DNA from: Bremerella sp. TYQ1
Lineage (GTDB): Bacteria; Planctomycetota; Planctomycetia; Pirellulales; Pirellulaceae
NCBI RefSeq assembly: GCF_020150455.1
Contig: NZ_CP083740.1
Span: 6,221,001-6,285,000 of the forward strand
Direction of reading: 5' to 3'
DNA: 64,000 nt
Shown: positions 38,157 through 48,526 of the stretch, in pieces
How positions within the stretch are numbered: the stretch's first letter is position 1
How the letters are laid out: each line of letters begins with the position of its first letter
The notes under the pieces: generated by a model
Told to the model about the DNA's origin: nothing
Database searches by the model: none
What the model saw: the letters and a program-made list of their open reading frames with translations, nothing else
Made by a program: the position numbers and the translations under genes

Positions 38157-38746
38157 CGGGCCAGCAAGAAGGCCGCAAGCATTACGATCCAAACGATGTC
38201 TAGGAAGTGCCAGTACAAAGCACAGATATCGACGCCCCAATGCTTTTCATGATCGTAACCATCGGAGTGGGCTCGAAAGAGCACACCGCTCAGGAAAGCA
38301 AGACCTCCGACGACATGCAGTGCATGGACGAACACGAGGAAGAACATCAGTCCGAACTGTTTGGTCACTCCATCATTGAGTGCGTCGCGATGCATCTCTA
38401 GCAGGGCATGCAGACCGAGCGACTGGAAGACCAGGAAGATCACCGCAATGCCTGTCGCGGCGTAAAGCCAGCGTCGAAAGGGAACCTGGCGTTCTCGCCG
38501 AACATTGGCAACCGCCATGTGCATCGCGAAGCCAACACCAAACATGCTGAGCGTGCTGACAATCAAGCTCGGCGGAAACGATCCAATCGAGATGGCTGGA
38601 GCATCCGAAGCAAATCGGATGATTCCATAAGCGGCGATGCTTGCGAGAAAGAACATCGTCAGCGAGGCGATGAATAAAGCAAAGCCGAATTTGGCTTGGT
38701 ATTCATCGCGACGCATGGTGACCGATGAGAAAGAAGACCTGAGCAT
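38153..38746 (-). CDS. Heme-copper oxidase subunit III-like protein (second copy)
   Basis: A 197-residue membrane protein with five helices. The end LMFFLVFVHALHVVGGLAFL and VDICALYWHFLDIVWIVMLAAF is the subunit III signature. It lacks the first two helices of classical seven-helix subunit III, like CyoC and caa3 relatives. It is the last gene of the leftward oxidase cluster, after the subunit IV gene. A second start at 38716 (MRRDEY) is possible. Two subunit III-like genes in one cluster suggest either a split assembly role or a late paralogue. Confidence 0.88.
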   Translation of the reverse strand: MLRSSFSSVTMRRDEYQAKFGFALFIASLTMFFLASIAAYGIIRFASDAPAISIGSFPPSLIVSTLSMFGVGFAMHMAVANVRRERQVPFRRWLYAATGIAVIFLVFQSLGLHALLEMHRDALNDGVTKQFGLMFFLVFVHALHVVGGLAFLSGVLFRAHSDGYDHEKHWGVDICALYWHFLDIVWIVMLAAFLLAR

Positions 38747-38802
38747 CGCAGGAGACGTCTTGCCGATGAAGCGTGACTGACTTCATCGGCTTGTAAAAGG
38801 AA

Positions 38803-39180
38803 CTAAGGCGTTTCGGTTGCGGTGACTACCGTCGTGTTTTCGTAGAACTCCTTGATCTGCGGCTGATACTGTTCCGAGTCGAGCAATGTAATGCTGAAGA
38901 ACAGGGCCACGAATCCGAGGCAGAACAGGAAGAACAACACGTTGATCGGTTTGTCGTACCGCAAGTGCATGAAGTAAGTCGCGACGAGACCAGCCTTGAT
39001 GGTGGCGATCGCAAGGGCAATCCAAATATCGATCTCACCAAGGTGTTGATCGGCCAGGAAGACCGTCAGTCCGGTGAAGAACAGCAAAGCCACGAACGTT
39101 CCGAGTAAGATCGGAATCGGCATGACGTGGGCCAAGCCATGTTCGTGATCGTCGGAATGATTGGTCGATGGATCGGACAT
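38803..39180 (-). CDS. Cytochrome c oxidase subunit IV (CyoD/CtaF-like)
   Basis: A 125-residue protein with three membrane helices (about 22-45, 53-72, 80-100). The pattern IWIALAIATIKAGLVATYFMHLRYDKPIN is characteristic of the prokaryotic subunit IV family. It lies 20 bases after the large subunit III gene and is probably cotranscribed with the oxidase core. The family is small and accessory, stabilising subunits I and III. Confidence 0.92.
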   Translation of the reverse strand: MSDPSTNHSDDHEHGLAHVMPIPILLGTFVALLFFTGLTVFLADQHLGEIDIWIALAIATIKAGLVATYFMHLRYDKPINVLFFLFCLGFVALFFSITLLDSEQYQPQIKEFYENTTVVTATETP

Positions 39181-39200
39181 ATCAAAAATCCCCGTGGGGT

Positions 39201-40109
39201 TTAGGAGCGAATGAGGTAGAGCAGCGGGAACAAGTAAATCCAGATCAAGTCGACCAAGTGCCAGTAGAGCCCGACGTAGTCAACAGGACCAAAGTATTCG
39301 CTGCTGAAGTCACCGCGAATCGATCGATACAACAGCCAGCCGATAGCTCCCATTCCAAAGAGGATGTGAAAACCATGCAGGCCGGTCATCATGTAATAGA
39401 TGCCAAAGAAAATTTGCGTGTTGCGTGGAGCATCGACGAACTGTTCCGGACCAGCATGCCCGTGCCCGTGCGAGTCGCCATGCGAGGCATGCGTATCGAC
39501 ATGCTCTTCGGGATGATCTTCGGGATGATCGTCTTCGTGCTCGGCTTCGGCGACAGCGTGTTCCGCTTCTTCCTTGTGCTCTTCCGCTTCTTTCTTCTGA
39601 GCGGCGAGCACCTCTTCATGCACTTCCTGATAATCGGCAGGGTGCTGAACTTGATAGATAATGTTCGACTTGCCGGTGTACAAACCGATGTCGAACTTAT
39701 GGGTGTACTCGAAGTACTTAATCACCAAGAAGACGCCAGCCAGTGCGAGCGTAACGCTGAGCATCGCCACGAGCAGCTTCTTCTGCGAAAGCTGAGCCGC
39801 ACGAACAGCCCAAGCCATCGACAAGCTGCTGACGATAAGCACAACCGTATTGATTGCACCCATCGTGGTGTCCAACTGCTTATGAGCGTACAGGAACACT
39901 TCTGGATGGTTGTACCGGTAAATGAGGTACGCACAGAAGAGGCCGCTGAACATCAGGATTTCAGTGAATAGAAAGAGCCAGATGCCAAGCTTACCTGCAT
40001 CGAACTGCTGCTGCATTGTTTCGAAGTGGTGAGCCTGGAACGGACTGTGACCGTGATGGTCGCCATCCGCATGATGGGCCTGATCTTGGGAGTCGACGGC
40101 GGCGCTCAT
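39201..40109 (-). CDS. ctaE: Cytochrome c oxidase subunit III with His/Glu-rich insertion
   Basis: A 302-residue membrane protein. FLFTEILMFSGLFCAYLIYR and the final DYVGLYWHLVDLIWIYLFPLLYL are subunit III signatures. Between about residues 160 and 235 it carries a charged insertion: a Glu/Lys/Ala helix, then a His/Asp-rich stretch with HEDDHPEDHPEEH and HGDSHGHGHAG. The N-terminus is also His-rich. This loop is much longer than usual and could bind metal. It lies 58 bases after the subunit I gene. Confidence 0.93.
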   Translation of the reverse strand: MSAAVDSQDQAHHADGDHHGHSPFQAHHFETMQQQFDAGKLGIWLFLFTEILMFSGLFCAYLIYRYNHPEVFLYAHKQLDTTMGAINTVVLIVSSLSMAWAVRAAQLSQKKLLVAMLSVTLALAGVFLVIKYFEYTHKFDIGLYTGKSNIIYQVQHPADYQEVHEEVLAAQKKEAEEHKEEAEHAVAEAEHEDDHPEDHPEEHVDTHASHGDSHGHGHAGPEQFVDAPRNTQIFFGIYYMMTGLHGFHILFGMGAIGWLLYRSIRGDFSSEYFGPVDYVGLYWHLVDLIWIYLFPLLYLIRS

Positions 40110-40167
40110 AGGGCAATTTCGTTTCTAAACGTCGTCACGTAACGGAATGAAGGATTGGAGGAACGGT

Positions 40168-41877
<1,710 letters not shown>

Positions 41878-41902
41878 GGCTTAGGCTGCCCTATGCAAAT
41901 TT

Positions 41903-42928
41903 CTACTTAAGCGACTTCAAGTAGGCGATGATCGCCGTGATTTCTTCGTCTTTGAGCAACTGCGGCGTGAACACGGTCATGCCTGGCTTGCGACCGACGA
42001 CGATCTCGGAATTAGGTTGGCGGATGGACTTACGAACATAGTTTTCGTCCATGACGACCGTTTCGGGGGAACTCGAACCGCGGGGAATGACCTGACGTTC
42101 GGTCCCCCACTGGCCATTGAGTGCTGGGCCAGCGTATTTAGCGGAGTTGACGCCTTCGACCGAGTGACACTGTGCACACCCTTTTCGCTTGAAAAGGATT
42201 TCCCCAGCATCGACAGGTGTATTGTTCTCTAAGATGTTGGCGGCTTTTTCGGCCCATTGATCAAAGTCGGCAGGTTCATGAACGAAGACCTTGGCACGCA
42301 TCTGAGAGTGCTTCTGCCCGCAGTATTCCGCACAGAAAAGATCCAATGGTTCGTGTGATGCGTCCTCGGAACCACTGCCGGTGGTCTCTGTTGCGTTAAC
42401 CCAAGTCGAAGTGTAACGACCAGGTACGCAGTCCATCTTGATGCGGAATGCGGGGATGTAGAAGCTGTGTAAAACGTCCTCCGATTGCAGCAAGAACTTC
42501 ACATTACGATCAACTGGAATGTGGAGATCATTCGATTCGGCGCCGTTTGGATAACGGAACAGCCAGTTCCATTTATTAGCAACTACTTGAATCTCGTAGG
42601 AGTTTTCCGGGGCTTCTCGGACGTTCAAATAGCCGGTAAAGCCGTAATAGAAAATCACACCCACCAGGAGCGATGGGATGATGCTCCAGGTAATTTCCAA
42701 CGATTCGTTGTGGGAAGGCGATGGCTGTTCTTTGTGGCCAGGGCGTTGATAGTACCGCAGCACAAAGTAGATCATCGCGCCGACGATGAGCACGAAGAAA
42801 AACGCTGACAGGTAATAGATGAAATCAAACAACCCGTCGACACTCCCAGCGACCGTGGATCGCTCGGGCGGGAAGAACATGGTATCCGCCAAGATGGATT
42901 GCATGGTTGAGCCTATTACTGGGGCCAT
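41903..42928 (-). CDS. ctaC: Cytochrome c oxidase subunit II fused to cytochrome c (caa3 type)
   Basis: A 341-residue membrane protein. Two helices lie near 25-55 and 80-100. The CuA cupredoxin domain (about 115-225) has the ligand set in FCAEYCGQKHSQM plus an upstream His (LHSFYIPAF). A C-terminal cytochrome c domain has CAQCH near 255 and a distal Met in KPGMTVF. This makes the oxidase caa3-like, receiving electrons directly through its own heme c. An N-terminal signal peptide is not obvious. It follows the SCO-like gene on the same strand. Confidence 0.96.
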   Translation of the reverse strand: MAPVIGSTMQSILADTMFFPPERSTVAGSVDGLFDFIYYLSAFFFVLIVGAMIYFVLRYYQRPGHKEQPSPSHNESLEITWSIIPSLLVGVIFYYGFTGYLNVREAPENSYEIQVVANKWNWLFRYPNGAESNDLHIPVDRNVKFLLQSEDVLHSFYIPAFRIKMDCVPGRYTSTWVNATETTGSGSEDASHEPLDLFCAEYCGQKHSQMRAKVFVHEPADFDQWAEKAANILENNTPVDAGEILFKRKGCAQCHSVEGVNSAKYAGPALNGQWGTERQVIPRGSSSPETVVMDENYVRKSIRQPNSEIVVGRKPGMTVFTPQLLKDEEITAIIAYLKSLK

Positions 42929-43007
42929 CTCGTTCTATCTTGTTTCTTGTCTAGGTCGTTTGCGAGGGAAATAGTCCACTCGCTGAATCGGTATGCAATG
43001 CGTGGGA

Positions 43008-43820
43008 CTATCTCGTTTTACGGCGGAGAAGCCAAAACGGGAACAATCCAATTGCCAGGCACGTCACCGTGGTGAATGCACCTAACTGCATCAATTTGAC
43101 GGCCTGTGGTCCGTAACGACCTGCCGTTTCATCGTACATAAAACACGAGAGGATTATCTTATCCACCGTCGTGCCAATCTTTCCTTCGCTCGCTTCGACC
43201 AACGACAAACGCAATGTTGGTTCGTCGAATTGAACGCCGTAAATGTATCGTGAAATTCGCCCGTCAGGAGTGCAAAGCATCAGCACTGCATTGTGAGCGT
43301 ATTCCTTGCGTTCAGGAACGTAGCGAAACTGAAAACCGGTCGCCTTGGCAACGGTCAGTATCGACTTCGCATCCCCTACCAAAAAGTGCCAGCCGTCGGC
43401 GGTGCCTGGGCGAGAATATTCCTGGTAGTAACGTTTTCGTGTGTCGCTGGCTCGCTGGTAAGTTTCTTTGGGGTCGATGCTGATCGACACCACCTGAAAG
43501 TCTTCTCCCGCACTAGCCTCCATTTGGCGAAGGGTCATGACGAGACCATTGAGTTGCTGCTGACACAGCATGGGGCAGTTTGAGTAGTTGAGCGACAAAA
43601 TGACCGGCTTTTCGCCGTCGAAGTAGTCACCCAAACGAATCAAGTTGCCGCGATCGTCCGTGAACTTGGTATCGAGAGGGAGGGGATCGTTGAGATGCTC
43701 GGTGACACCTAGTCCATCGACGGCGTCAGGCGTCTCATGAAGTTGAGCCTCAGCCGAGGTGCTCAGCAGTAGGCAGAACAGGCCTGCCCATACCCAACGA
43801 ATTGTCCTCAAACCTCGCAT
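43008..43820 (-). CDS. SCO1/SenC family copper chaperone
   Basis: A 270-residue protein with a signal peptide (about 1-25), a thioredoxin-like SCO domain, and a C-terminal membrane helix (about 243-265). Copper ligands are visible: the CPMLC pair (C-x3-C) in LNYSNCPMLCQQQL, and His in KEYAHNAVLMLC. It would load copper into the CuA site of subunit II, whose gene is next downstream. The C-terminal instead of N-terminal anchor is a variation seen in some bacteria. Confidence 0.93.
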   Translation of the reverse strand: MRGLRTIRWVWAGLFCLLLSTSAEAQLHETPDAVDGLGVTEHLNDPLPLDTKFTDDRGNLIRLGDYFDGEKPVILSLNYSNCPMLCQQQLNGLVMTLRQMEASAGEDFQVVSISIDPKETYQRASDTRKRYYQEYSRPGTADGWHFLVGDAKSILTVAKATGFQFRYVPERKEYAHNAVLMLCTPDGRISRYIYGVQFDEPTLRLSLVEASEGKIGTTVDKIILSCFMYDETAGRYGPQAVKLMQLGAFTTVTCLAIGLFPFWLLRRKTR

Positions 43821-43847
43821 TTCAATCCGTGTTAGCCCCGCGAAGGG

Positions 43848-44234
43848 TTAGTTCGATTCGTATTGATCGGCGACCACTTTCATGGCCTGCTCAATCGGCA
43901 TGCCGATCGTTTTTGATTCTTTGTTGACCCAGCTGTATCCGTTGTTCAGCTTCGCCTTCTGAGCGCTGAGAATGCTGTCTTCCACCTCAAGTACCTGGTC
44001 GACAACTTTCTCCTGGTGCTGCTGCTTCTCGAACTGCAAGAAGGCTGCTTGCAGACCAATAATGCAGATGAACGTGACAACCGCGCTGATGAACCCGACC
44101 AAGCCAATCATGGGGGTGTTCAAGTCATCGTACTGCGGGAGTTCGTGCCCGTTGTGCGAATCAGCAACTGGAGTTTCGGTCGCTGTTTCTTGGGGTTCGT
44201 TTTCTGGTGTTTCTTCAGTGATTTCCGTCATCAA
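43848..44234 (-). CDS. Small single-helix membrane protein of the respiratory cluster
   Basis: A 128-residue protein. The N-terminal 35 residues are rich in Glu and Thr. One membrane helix spans about 43-65 (MIGLVGFISAVVTFICII), followed by a short charged helical tail. I know no family name. It lies between actF and the SCO gene, 9 bases after actF, so it is translated with the complex. It could be an accessory subunit like ActG of the Rhodothermus complex, but sequence support is weak. Confidence 0.75.
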   Translation of the reverse strand: MMTEITEETPENEPQETATETPVADSHNGHELPQYDDLNTPMIGLVGFISAVVTFICIIGLQAAFLQFEKQQHQEKVVDQVLEVEDSILSAQKAKLNNGYSWVNKESKTIGMPIEQAMKVVADQYESN

Positions 44235-44243
44235 ACCACCCTC

Positions 44244-45497
44244 TTAATGATTCTGTAGTGCCAGCGATTCGTCCAGTCGCGGATCCTTGACAGGAACCAG
44301 CGGCTTATCGGTGGCGAACCAGATCAACGAGCTAATGTATAAACCGCCAATTCCGACGATACAGCACACATCAATCAGGCCAAAACTTGGAGCGGCCGTT
44401 CCATGAGCCACTTGTGGCATGACAATGTAGTACAAATCGACGTAGTGCATAATCAAGATGAACACGGCCCAGCCGGTCAGAAGGTACTTGTTGCGGCGAA
44501 TGTGCCGCGACATAACCCCAAAGAACGGAATGAAAAAGTGGCCGAAGATCAATAGGATGGCGACCGTGGCCCAGCCATTCTCTTGGCGACGCAGGTACCA
44601 GCCGGTTTCTTCCGGAATGTTGGCGTACCAGATCAGCAAAAACTGGCTGAACGCGATGTAACCCCAGAACAACGTGAAACCAAACGTGTACTTACCCAAG
44701 TCGTGGTAATGCTCCTTAGTCACGATATTCGCCATCTTTCCATCCTGCTGAAGCAGGAAGATAACGACCGTCATGAACGCAAAGAAGCTGAGAGCACTTC
44801 CAGCGAAGAAGTAGACGCCGAAAATCGTACTGAACCAATGTGGGTCGAGTGACATCAGCCAGTCAAAGGAAGCAAACGTCGCCGTCAGGCCAAACATGAC
44901 CACGGCCAACGAACTCCACTTCTGCAGCTTAAGCGTAATCTCTTTGTCACCACTGGTATCTTGAGCCAGCGAGTTCAAGAAGAAGTAGCGAGCAATGCAA
45001 ATCCACGTACCGAAATAAACGATCGCACGGATGGCAAAGAAGAACGAGTTCAAGTACGGCGACTTGTGAGCGATCAGGAAGTCGTATTGATCGGAAGCCG
45101 TATCGATCTTGGCAGCGTCGTTCCACTCGAACAGCGTGTGACTGCCGAACAGTACTGGAAACAGAATCACGAGGAACAAAAGCGCCATAGGAATGACGTT
45201 CTGCGTCAGCAGCTCAGCGACGCGACGCACCACGACGCTCCAACCAGCACGCGTCAGGTGATGAATCGGCACGAAGAACAATGCTCCGAGCGAAATACTG
45301 AGGAAGTAGACGAAGCTTGTCAGGTACGAATGGAAGAAGTAGGAAGAGCTTTCCTGCGTCAATCCAATGCCCATGGCCAACAGCAGCGCCAAGACGCCAA
45401 CAGCCATCGCGACCATTCGCACCGACTGCCAGGCCGGATTGAGGCGGATCGTTTCGTCGTCCGTCACTTTGATCGTAGGTTTGTGGTGACCGCCCAT
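44244..45497 (-). CDS. actF: Alternative complex III subunit ActF (quinol:cytochrome c oxidoreductase membrane subunit)
   Basis: A 417-residue protein with about ten membrane helices, of the NrfD/PsrC-like ActF type. Recognisable parts are FFVPIHHLTRAGWSVVVRRVAE, MALLFLVILFPVLFGSHTLFEW and FGYIAFSQFLLIWYANIPEE-like FWGYIAFSQFLLIWYANIPE. ActF is one of two large membrane subunits of alternative complex III. It starts 5 bases after the stop of the fused actD-actE gene. Confidence 0.92.
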   Translation of the reverse strand: MGGHHKPTIKVTDDETIRLNPAWQSVRMVAMAVGVLALLLAMGIGLTQESSSYFFHSYLTSFVYFLSISLGALFFVPIHHLTRAGWSVVVRRVAELLTQNVIPMALLFLVILFPVLFGSHTLFEWNDAAKIDTASDQYDFLIAHKSPYLNSFFFAIRAIVYFGTWICIARYFFLNSLAQDTSGDKEITLKLQKWSSLAVVMFGLTATFASFDWLMSLDPHWFSTIFGVYFFAGSALSFFAFMTVVIFLLQQDGKMANIVTKEHYHDLGKYTFGFTLFWGYIAFSQFLLIWYANIPEETGWYLRRQENGWATVAILLIFGHFFIPFFGVMSRHIRRNKYLLTGWAVFILIMHYVDLYYIVMPQVAHGTAAPSFGLIDVCCIVGIGGLYISSLIWFATDKPLVPVKDPRLDESLALQNH

Positions 45498-45502
45498 GTT
45501 AC

Positions 45503-46999
45503 TTACTGACCTTTAATTTCCAATTCTTTCATCTCGACGGCAGGAATCTCTTCCGGCGTTCCAGTACGCGTCTTTTGCAAAGCACGTACGTAGGTGACGA
45601 TAGCCCAGCGATCTTCCGCAGGGATTTGATCGCCGTAGCCCTTCATCTTGCGAATGCCGTGAGTGATGGTGTTGTACAGCTTGCCGTCAGGCTGAGTGAG
45701 CAAGTAGTCGGTGTGAAGGTTCGTTGGTGGAACCCACGTTGGTTGTTGGAGTTCCAAAGCTCGCTGCGAAACAAGCCCGTCTCCATCACCAGCTAAACCG
45801 TGGCAAACCGAACAGTAGATGTTGTAGCGATTACGGCCTCGTTCGACGGTGGCTCGCGTGACTTTGATCGGAGCGATCTTCACCCAGTTTGGTTCTGGCT
45901 CTTCCGGAGCAGCCGCATCACCTTCTGCGTTTTCCGCAGCAGGTTGCTCTTCAGCTGGCTTGTCGTCAGCAGCAGGCTTTTCTTCTTCCGGAGCCTCTTC
46001 CTCCATTGGAGCGTCGTCTTCCGGCTTGGCTTCTTCAACCGTCTCTTCCATTGGCTCATCGGCTGCCGGTTTTTCGTCGGCAGGAGCTTCTTCCGCTGGC
46101 TTTTCCGCGTCCTCAGCTGGTGGTTCTTCTTCCTGTAGGAAGGCCACATTTTGCTGACCCACCTCAGGAACGATCCCAGTCAGCATGATCGGATCGGTCC
46201 ATTCGCCCCGCGCGACAGTGCCAGGAATGCGAGGTCGCATGGTGCGGCCATCAGCAAAAACTGGGCTGATCGTTTGCGTGTCGCCACGCAACTGGATATC
46301 CATGTCACGGATCGGATTGATACGGGGAACGGTCGATGTCTGGTAATAGGCACGCCACAGCAGCAGCGGTGGAACCAGGGCGACGACAGCAGCCCCTACC
46401 CCAACGAACTTGATCACCTTGGGAAGTTCGTTCGGGCTAGGATCTTCAAAGACTTCGATCACCCCGGTCTGGCCGATGAAACCTTCCAGAAGTTCGCGAG
46501 TCTTGTTGGGTTTGTATTTCTCGTCGTTGACATCGATCGCCAGGAAGAATTTGTCGTCGGTGGCCCGAGCAAATTCTGGGACGCGAAACAATGGATTGGA
46601 AAACATCGGAAGCTTGTTCAACAGCAACATGCCGATAAAGACGGCGAAAGCTGCGTGTAAAATGACGAGCTCGAAGATGACCGGAATGTTGGCCGGTAAG
46701 CTGAAACGTGGCTTCGCCGAAATGATGAATGGATACCATTCGGCGTTGGTCATGAACTGCAGGCCGAGACCGGCAAATCCGCCCATGATGCCCAATGCCA
46801 GAACGATCCATGGCAAGATCGTCGGCTTGATGCCGAGAGCTTCGTCGATCCCGTGCAGAGGGAAGGGCGTGTAGGCGTCGGTCTTCTTGTAACCCGCTTT
46901 ACGCACCTTTTCGCAGGCCACCAACAAGGAGTCGGGGTCGTCGAACTGTGCCATCAGCCCGATTAGCTTAGGTTCCGAGTTGTTCGCGTCTTCTGCCAT
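45503..46999 (-). CDS. Fused alternative complex III subunits ActD (DUF3341) and ActE (cytochrome c)
   Basis: A 498-residue fusion. The N-terminal ~200 residues are DUF3341/ActD: LMAQFDDPDSLLVACEKVRKAGY, a Pro-rich PFPLHGIDEALG, and two membrane helices (about 60-80 and 105-125). The middle (about 300-375) is a low-complexity Glu/Ala/Pro/Lys linker. The C-terminal part is a monoheme cytochrome c (ActE) with CSVCH near 410 and a distal Met in IRKMKGYG. In Rhodothermus ActD and ActE are separate proteins. The single open frame runs through the linker without a break, so fusion rather than a frameshift is indicated. Confidence 0.93.
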   Translation of the reverse strand: MAEDANNSEPKLIGLMAQFDDPDSLLVACEKVRKAGYKKTDAYTPFPLHGIDEALGIKPTILPWIVLALGIMGGFAGLGLQFMTNAEWYPFIISAKPRFSLPANIPVIFELVILHAAFAVFIGMLLLNKLPMFSNPLFRVPEFARATDDKFFLAIDVNDEKYKPNKTRELLEGFIGQTGVIEVFEDPSPNELPKVIKFVGVGAAVVALVPPLLLWRAYYQTSTVPRINPIRDMDIQLRGDTQTISPVFADGRTMRPRIPGTVARGEWTDPIMLTGIVPEVGQQNVAFLQEEEPPAEDAEKPAEEAPADEKPAADEPMEETVEEAKPEDDAPMEEEAPEEEKPAADDKPAEEQPAAENAEGDAAAPEEPEPNWVKIAPIKVTRATVERGRNRYNIYCSVCHGLAGDGDGLVSQRALELQQPTWVPPTNLHTDYLLTQPDGKLYNTITHGIRKMKGYGDQIPAEDRWAIVTYVRALQKTRTGTPEEIPAVEMKELEIKGQ

Positions 47000-47040
47000 C
47001 TATCTTTTGCCCTGCTGGAAGCCCAGGGAGGAGTTATTAG

Positions 47041-48462
47041 TTACGAGTGCTCGACTGCCGCGTGGTCTTCATCATGCACTGGGGAGTGCGGATGAGGCAT
47101 CACCGATTTGACTTCTGCCATGGCCACGATCGGACCAAAGCGGACGAACAGCAGGAACAGGGTGAAGAACAACCCGAAGCTGCCGATCAGCATGCCGTAG
47201 TCGACCCAAGTCGGATGGAACATGCCCCACGACGACGGAAGGAAGTCGCGAGCCAGCGAAGTCACCGTAATCACAAATCGTTCGAACCACATACCGATGT
47301 TCACGAAGATGCTGATCACAAACATCAACCACGGCGTGGTGCGACACTTCTTGAACCAGAACAGCTGCGGGCTGATCACGTTACAGGAAACCATGATCCA
47401 GTAGGCCCACCAATAGGGACCGAACGCACGGTTAACGAACGCGAAACCTTCGTACATGTTACCGCCGTACCAGGCAATGAAGAATTCCATTGCGTAGGCG
47501 TAACCGACCATCGAGCCGGTGGCGAGCAAAATCTTGCAGACGTTTTCGAGGTGGCGGAGCGTGACGACATCCTTCAAGCCAAACAGTTGGCGAGCAGGAA
47601 CCATCAGCGTCAGCACCATCCCAAAACCAGAGAACACGGCCCCAGCGACAAAGTACGGCGGGAAGATCGTTGTGTGCCAACCGGGAAGCTGCGAAACAGC
47701 AAAGTCGAAACTAACGATCGTATGCACCGAAAGAACGAGCGGGGCAGCCAAGGCGGCGAAAAGGGTGTAGGCCTTTTCGTATCGCGACCAAGAGCGAGCC
47801 GAGCCAGTCCAGCCGAGCGAGAAAATCGAGTAAACGATTCGCAGGATTTTGTTATTGGTACGGTCTCGCAGGGTCGCGAGATCAGGGATCATGCCGGTGT
47901 ACCAGAAGATCAACGAAACCGTCGCGTAGGTCGAAACGGCGAAAACGTCCCACAGCAAAGGACTACGGAACTGAGGCCACATTGCCAGTTGCAAACTCGG
48001 CAGCGGAAACAGCCAGTAAAAGACCCAAACACGACCGATATGGACAGCCGGAAACACACCGGCACAGCAGACCGCAAAGATCGTCATCGCTTCGGCGAAG
48101 CGGTTGATACTCGTACGCCAGTTTTGCCGGAAGATAAACAGAATTGCAGAAATCAGCGTACCAGCGTGACCGATACCGACCCAGAACACGAAGTTCACGA
48201 TCGGAAAACCCCAGTAAACCGGGTTATTGTTACCCCAAACACCGACCCCGGTGAAAACAAGGTAACCGATCAACGAGAAGAACATTCCCAATAGGCCCAG
48301 CGATGCAACGAACGCAACGTACCACGCGATGGGCGTCTTGCTTTCGTTGATCTGACAAACCAACCGGGTAATCGAGCCGTAGTCGTGCCCGCCAATCACA
48401 AGCGGCGTCCGGTTGCCCGGATCGTCGATCGTGGTGTCAATGACTTCGTTTACGGTGGCCAT
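47041..48462 (-). CDS. actC: Alternative complex III subunit ActC (NrfD/PsrC-like)
   Basis: A 473-residue protein with about ten membrane helices. Signatures of the NrfD-like ActC include the N-terminal [45 protein letters not shown], and [24 protein letters not shown]. The C-terminus is His-rich ([16 protein letters not shown]). ActC and ActF form the membrane arm that oxidises quinol. It lies between actB and the actD-actE fusion. Confidence 0.95.
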   Translation of the reverse strand: MATVNEVIDTTIDDPGNRTPLVIGGHDYGSITRLVCQINESKTPIAWYVAFVASLGLLGMFFSLIGYLVFTGVGVWGNNNPVYWGFPIVNFVFWVGIGHAGTLISAILFIFRQNWRTSINRFAEAMTIFAVCCAGVFPAVHIGRVWVFYWLFPLPSLQLAMWPQFRSPLLWDVFAVSTYATVSLIFWYTGMIPDLATLRDRTNNKILRIVYSIFSLGWTGSARSWSRYEKAYTLFAALAAPLVLSVHTIVSFDFAVSQLPGWHTTIFPPYFVAGAVFSGFGMVLTLMVPARQLFGLKDVVTLRHLENVCKILLATGSMVGYAYAMEFFIAWYGGNMYEGFAFVNRAFGPYWWAYWIMVSCNVISPQLFWFKKCRTTPWLMFVISIFVNIGMWFERFVITVTSLARDFLPSSWGMFHPTWVDYGMLIGSFGLFFTLFLLFVRFGPIVAMAEVKSVMPHPHSPVHDEDHAAVEHS

Positions 48463-48526
48463 TCTTACTCTTGGTTATATGAACTTTAGCTGACTGCTGG
48501 TTAGGTGAATCGAACGATCGAAGAGC

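Noticed and set aside
47047..48294. 415-codon open frame on the plus strand
   Set aside because: Antisense to actC; no recognisable domain and composition dominated by charged residues.
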